Shown here: positions 61,256 to 64,000 of the stretch, one piece after another
How the letters are laid out: each line of letters begins with the position of its first letter
Numbering within the stretch: position 1 is the stretch's first letter
From: CBDAPE01 sp965198325
Lineage (GTDB): Bacteria > Pseudomonadota > Alphaproteobacteria > UBA828 > JAPUJA01
Length of the DNA stretch: 64,000 bases
Assembly: GCA_965198325.1 (NCBI GenBank)
Contig: CBDAPE010000017.1
Coordinates: 310,001-374,000, forward strand
Direction of reading: 5' to 3'
Translations under genes and position numbers: made by a program
The notes under the pieces: model-generated
The model's input: the letters and a program-made list of their open reading frames with translations, nothing else
What the model was told of the DNA's origin: nothing
The model's database searches: none

Positions 61256-62776
61256 ATGAAGCTTCAAAAACTAATTCCCGTGTCCGTACTCGGGATTGCA
61301 GCCCTTGCACTCGCTGGCTGCGGCGTCTTCGACGGCGACGACGACGACAATGGACCCAGTATAACCCAGAGCCAGCTTGACGCGGCGATTGCTGCTACCG
61401 CTACGGCGGAGGGTCGCGTTACCACGCTTGAGGGTCGCGTTACCACGCTGGAGGGCGAGCTAGCAACCGCCATGGCGGAGCTTGAAGGGGCCGAGGCCAC
61501 CGACGATCAGGAAGCCGTGGAAGGTCTGAGGGACAAGGTGACGAGGCTTCAGGGTGAGCTCGCGACTGTTCAAGGGGAACTTGCCCAGTTCAAACTGGAT
61601 GCGGCGAACCTGCTCACCAAGGCCGAGAAGGACGAAAGGATCGCCAGAGAGGCGATGATACGGGCAGCGATTTTGGTAACGGATAATCGGGCCGGAACTA
61701 GCGCCAACCCGTTCCCCTCCGGCATTACCGAACAGGCGGTTACGCGCGACGCCGACGGCACGCTGACGGTCGACGTCAATGGCGTTGAAATGGACGACGA
61801 GTACATGGGAGGCGAAGGCACCGCCGGTAGCGATGCGTGGAACAGCGTCATATTGACGAAGACCGACGCGCTCGGGACTGAAGATACCGTGGTGTTCTAC
61901 ACCGATATTTCGGCACCCGCGGACACGCTGCTTACCGACCGATACCCTCAGACAGAACTGGACGACGCACTCCACGAAGATAGAGTGGAAAAGGTTCAGT
62001 CCGATGGATTCCCATCCGACCCAGGCACTACTTACATGTACACGGGGCTGGATGGCGAACGCTCAAAATCGGTCGAAGGCACTTTTGACGGTGTTCCGGG
62101 TCAATTCACGTGCATAACAACAGCCTGCACAGTAATGGCTGACGGTATGGGTGATTTGGCAACATCGGAAGGCTGGAGGTTCACTCCGAATTCGCCGAAT
62201 ACGGCCACGTTCAAGGATCCGGACGTGAGCTACGCATACTTCGGTTGGTGGCTGAACAAGCCGGAGGCCAACGACGATATGCACGATGTTGAGGTCTTCG
62301 CGGGTGGCACAACGGATCATGAGACTGCCGTGACCGTCGCAATGGAAGGCAATGCGACTTATTCTGGTCCAGCTGCTGGCAAGTACGTTACGAAGAGCTA
62401 CACGGCTGGCGCGCATTCGGACTCAGGCGTTGGTCATTTCACCGCGAGAGCTAATCTTACGGCGAAGTTCGGTGATGATAGTGGTCCAGAAGGCACCATC
62501 GAAGGAACGGTCACAAACTTCATGCTGGACGACACGTCGCCTGTTTCCTGGTCAGTGACGCTGGAGGAAGCCACTCTCAACAACACAGCGAACTTCAACG
62601 GTAATAGCGAAGTTAATTTCGGCGGAGGTCTCACGGAAGACGATGCCGGGACGTGGCAGGGTTCTTTCTATGATGCCGATGATGACGCTGCCGCCGCACC
62701 GGGTACAGTTGCCGGAACGTTCGATGCTGTTACTGACGCCGCTGCAGTGATCGGCGCCTTCGGCGCTACGAAGTAG
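61256..62776 (+). CDS. TbpB-like surface lipoprotein with coiled-coil neck
   Basis: 506 residues. Start at 61256 (GAGGGG upstream) gives a lipoprotein signal with lipobox LAGC, C22. An acidic linker (DGDDDDNG) is followed by a coiled coil at about 40-115 containing an exact 7-residue duplication (RVTTLEG twice). The rest is beta-rich and ends GTWQGSFYDADDDAAAAPGT, then VAGTFDAVTDAAAVIGAFGA and TK, the G-x-F-x-G-x-F-GA-x-K close of transferrin-binding-protein-B-type barrels. Probably anchored to the outer membrane, possibly surface-exposed; ligand unknown. A strong terminator follows. Confidence 0.72.
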   Translation: MKLQKLIPVSVLGIAALALAGCGVFDGDDDDNGPSITQSQLDAAIAATATAEGRVTTLEGRVTTLEGELATAMAELEGAEATDDQEAVEGLRDKVTRLQGELATVQGELAQFKLDAANLLTKAEKDERIAREAMIRAAILVTDNRAGTSANPFPSGITEQAVTRDADGTLTVDVNGVEMDDEYMGGEGTAGSDAWNSVILTKTDALGTEDTVVFYTDISAPADTLLTDRYPQTELDDALHEDRVEKVQSDGFPSDPGTTYMYTGLDGERSKSVEGTFDGVPGQFTCITTACTVMADGMGDLATSEGWRFTPNSPNTATFKDPDVSYAYFGWWLNKPEANDDMHDVEVFAGGTTDHETAVTVAMEGNATYSGPAAGKYVTKSYTAGAHSDSGVGHFTARANLTAKFGDDSGPEGTIEGTVTNFMLDDTSPVSWSVTLEEATLNNTANFNGNSEVNFGGGLTEDDAGTWQGSFYDADDDAAAAPGTVAGTFDAVTDAAAVIGAFGATK

Positions 62777-62802
62777 TAAATCAGTACTCCTCTTACGGCT
62801 CT

Positions 62803-62830
62803 GGGGGCGGTCTTCGGACCGCCCCCTTTT
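62803..62830 (+). terminator. Rho-independent terminator
   Basis: GGGGGCGGTC, TTCG tetraloop, GACCGCCCCC, then TTTT: a perfect 10-bp stem 26 bp after the lipoprotein stop. It closes that transcript. Confidence 0.92.
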
Positions 62831-62866
62831 CTTGTAGAGGTGCGCGCAGATTTCCTGTTTAAATGC

Positions 62867-63789
62867 TCAGTTTTGTCCTCGCGCCCCTGAGCTGAGCCCG
62901 TTGTCGGCGGTCAGGTCTTTGCGACGTAGCCGCTTTCCCGCCATACCGACGACGAGAGTCTTCATCTGCTCGATGGTGTCCGAGTCGCGGTCGTTGTGCC
63001 GCCGCTGAAACTCGGCCACGTAGCGGTCCAGATGCTTCGCGCTCATCTTGTTATAGGTGCCCACGTAGCCGCGCTTGAGCATCGACCAGAAGGACTCGAT
63101 CCCGTTGGTGTGAGCCTCTGGCCCCGAACGTACTCCCGGACCGAGTGCCTCACCGTCTCGTGCTCACGGGGGATGCCCTTGTACCCCTTGGCCTCGTCGG
63201 TGTACGCCTTGCCCTCGGGGGCCAGCTTCTCCACGACAAAGGCTTTTAAGGTCTCGCCGTCTGCGCTCTTGATAACCTTGGCCTCCACCTGCTTCGTAGC
63301 CCGATCCTTCGCGCCGACCACTGTGGTCTTGCCGACCGGCCCGCGCCCCGTCTTTAGGGCGGCGCGGCGCTTGGTGTTGCTCATGTTCTTGCGTCGGCCC
63401 CCGAAGTACGTCTCGTCGAACTCCACCGGCCCAGAGAACAGGCCGCACTTCGCGCGCCCCGCCTCGCGCAGCCGGTGGAGCATGAACCACGCGGCCTTCT
63501 GGCTTACGCCGATGTCGCGGTGGAGCTTGAGACTGGACACGCCCTTGAGACTGGTTAGATGCAGATAGATCGCCAGCGCCCACTTCCGGAGTGGAACCTT
63601 GCTGTCCTGTAGCACGGTGCCGATGCGCACCGAGAAGTAGGACTTACAACCTGAACACCAGTAGGGCATTCTCCGGTGCGTCGAGGGAGCGGTGTCCACG
63701 CTGCCGCAACGCGGGCAATGACGCCCGTTGGGCCATATCCGAGCCTCAAACCACTCACGCGCCGCGTCTTCGTCGGGAATCAGGTCCAT
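62867..63789 (-). pseudogene. IS1595-family transposase, frameshifted near the C-terminus
   Basis: Minus strand from 63789 (MDLIPDEDAAREWFEARIWP). Zinc ribbon CPRCGSVDT/CSGCKSYF, then FDETYFGGRRKN with the catalytic Asp, and TDEAKGYKGI. A duplicated CT (63116-63119) shifts the frame at REYVRGQ; the other frame resumes HTNGIESFWSMLKRGYVGTY and ends at 62867. The Glu-containing IESFWSMLKR part is thus out of frame. Without the 2-bp duplication the protein would be about 307 residues, normal for IS1595. Confidence 0.88.
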
Positions 63790-63790
63790 G

Positions 63791-64000
63791 TGTCAATTGC
63801 GACTGAAAATTTCCCACTTTTGTCGATCGAAAATTTCTCACTTTGAGCGTGCGGTCGTACCCCCAGACGCAGTGTTTGGGGGGACGGACTTGGTCGAGCT
63901 GTGGGTAACCGGGTTGGCGCAGCGACCGCCAAGAGTCTGGCGGCGACAACCCGGTTATCCACAGCGGGCGGGTGTCACCGCTCCTGTCTCCGTTTGAGTC
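63791..64000 (+). mobile_element. IS21 left end (third type), running off the window
   Basis: TGTCAATTGCGACTGAAAAT at 63791 with a second copy of the AAAATTTC-CAC-TTTG repeat, as at 55454. It holds a long hairpin at 63899-63964. The istA start is beyond the window. Confidence 0.7.
63899..63964. promoter_or_regulatory. Hairpin with DnaA-box arms inside the IS21 left end
   Basis: CTGTGGGTAACCGGGTTG at 63899-63916 pairs with CAACCCGGTTATCCACAG (63946-63963) with one mismatch. The right arm contains TTATCCACA, a perfect DnaA-box consensus; the left arm has the one-mismatch inverse. It is not an origin by itself, as there is no AT-rich unwinding region or dnaA/dnaN neighbour. Confidence 0.6.

Noticed and set aside
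63899..63964. Replication origin suggested by DnaA boxes
   Set aside because: Only one perfect box, inside IS21 terminal DNA; no AT-rich region or replication genes.

Overview
This window is a high-GC, insertion-sequence-riddled stretch of an alphaproteobacterial-type chromosome. The lineage call is inference. It rests on the IS repertoire, the DUF3489/DUF2924/serine-recombinase triad, stacked Rieske oxygenases, and GMC, RidA and PhoX proteins. No rRNA, tRNA or CRISPR array was found. Roughly half of the bases are transposons or their debris: a group II intron, IS3 (several kinds), IS5, IS6, IS21 (three kinds), IS256, IS630, IS1182, IS1380, IS1595, an IS3/IS481-like element, and at least three kinds of small non-autonomous elements. 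Many are nested or truncated by one another, and many ORFs carry one small lesion (2-, 4- or 11-bp duplications, in-frame stops). This is the picture of a genome in active IS expansion and gene decay, as in recently host-restricted bacteria.

Layout. 1-6 kb: group II intron with a broken reverse transcriptase, then IS6, IS3 and IS21 scars, a helicase fragment, the 3' tail of an outer-membrane gene with a 19-codon hydrophobic ORF, and an IS1380 copy. 6-11 kb: a less GC-rich defence-like patch with a Schlafen/AlbA-STAND NTPase broken by four in-frame stops, a DUF4238 gene with one in-frame TGA, and a DUF5710 tail. 11-19 kb: metabolic block with a GMC dehydrogenase fragment, two tandem Rieske oxygenase alpha subunits, a RidA protein and a third, divergently oriented Rieske protein, interleaved with IS6 copies and an outer-membrane pseudogene. 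19-24.4 kb: an IS630 and an IS21 that is itself split by an IS256. 24.5-31 kb: rhomboid protease, prophage terminase scrap, IS5, and the DUF3489-DUF2924-recombinase operon. 31-37.6 kb: TAT-exported PhoX phosphatase, a CmcJ/NvfI-like oxidoreductase, copper nitrite reductase NirK and a conserved 57-aa protein. 37.6-49.4 kb: IS3, a UmuC pseudogene, an intact GMC oxidoreductase, a MAPEG protein, an AbiEi-like/Fic fusion, an SDR, an ExoIII fragment and a second IS1380. 49.6-64 kb: TAT-type flavin amine oxidase, IS1182, the IS3/IS481-like element, a YcaQ-like glycosylase, a second IS256, a second complete IS3, a TbpB-like surface lipoprotein with a clean terminator, IS1595 and the edge of another IS21.

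Intact host genes that probably still work: the three Rieske proteins, RidA, rhomboid, the recombinase operon, PhoX, the CmcJ-like protein, NirK, the 57-aa protein, GMC oxidoreductase, MAPEG, Fic, SDR, amine oxidase, YcaQ-like protein and the surface lipoprotein. The Rieske, GMC and RidA genes suggest oxidative attack on small N- or O-methylated or aromatic substrates, but no reductase partner lies in the window. Nothing here is a clear-cut new system. The best candidates for follow-up are the decaying Schlafen-STAND/DUF4238 patch, the duplicated micro-ORF whose two copies are both cut at the stop codon by different IS, the operator-bearing Fic gene, and the small inverted-repeat elements.
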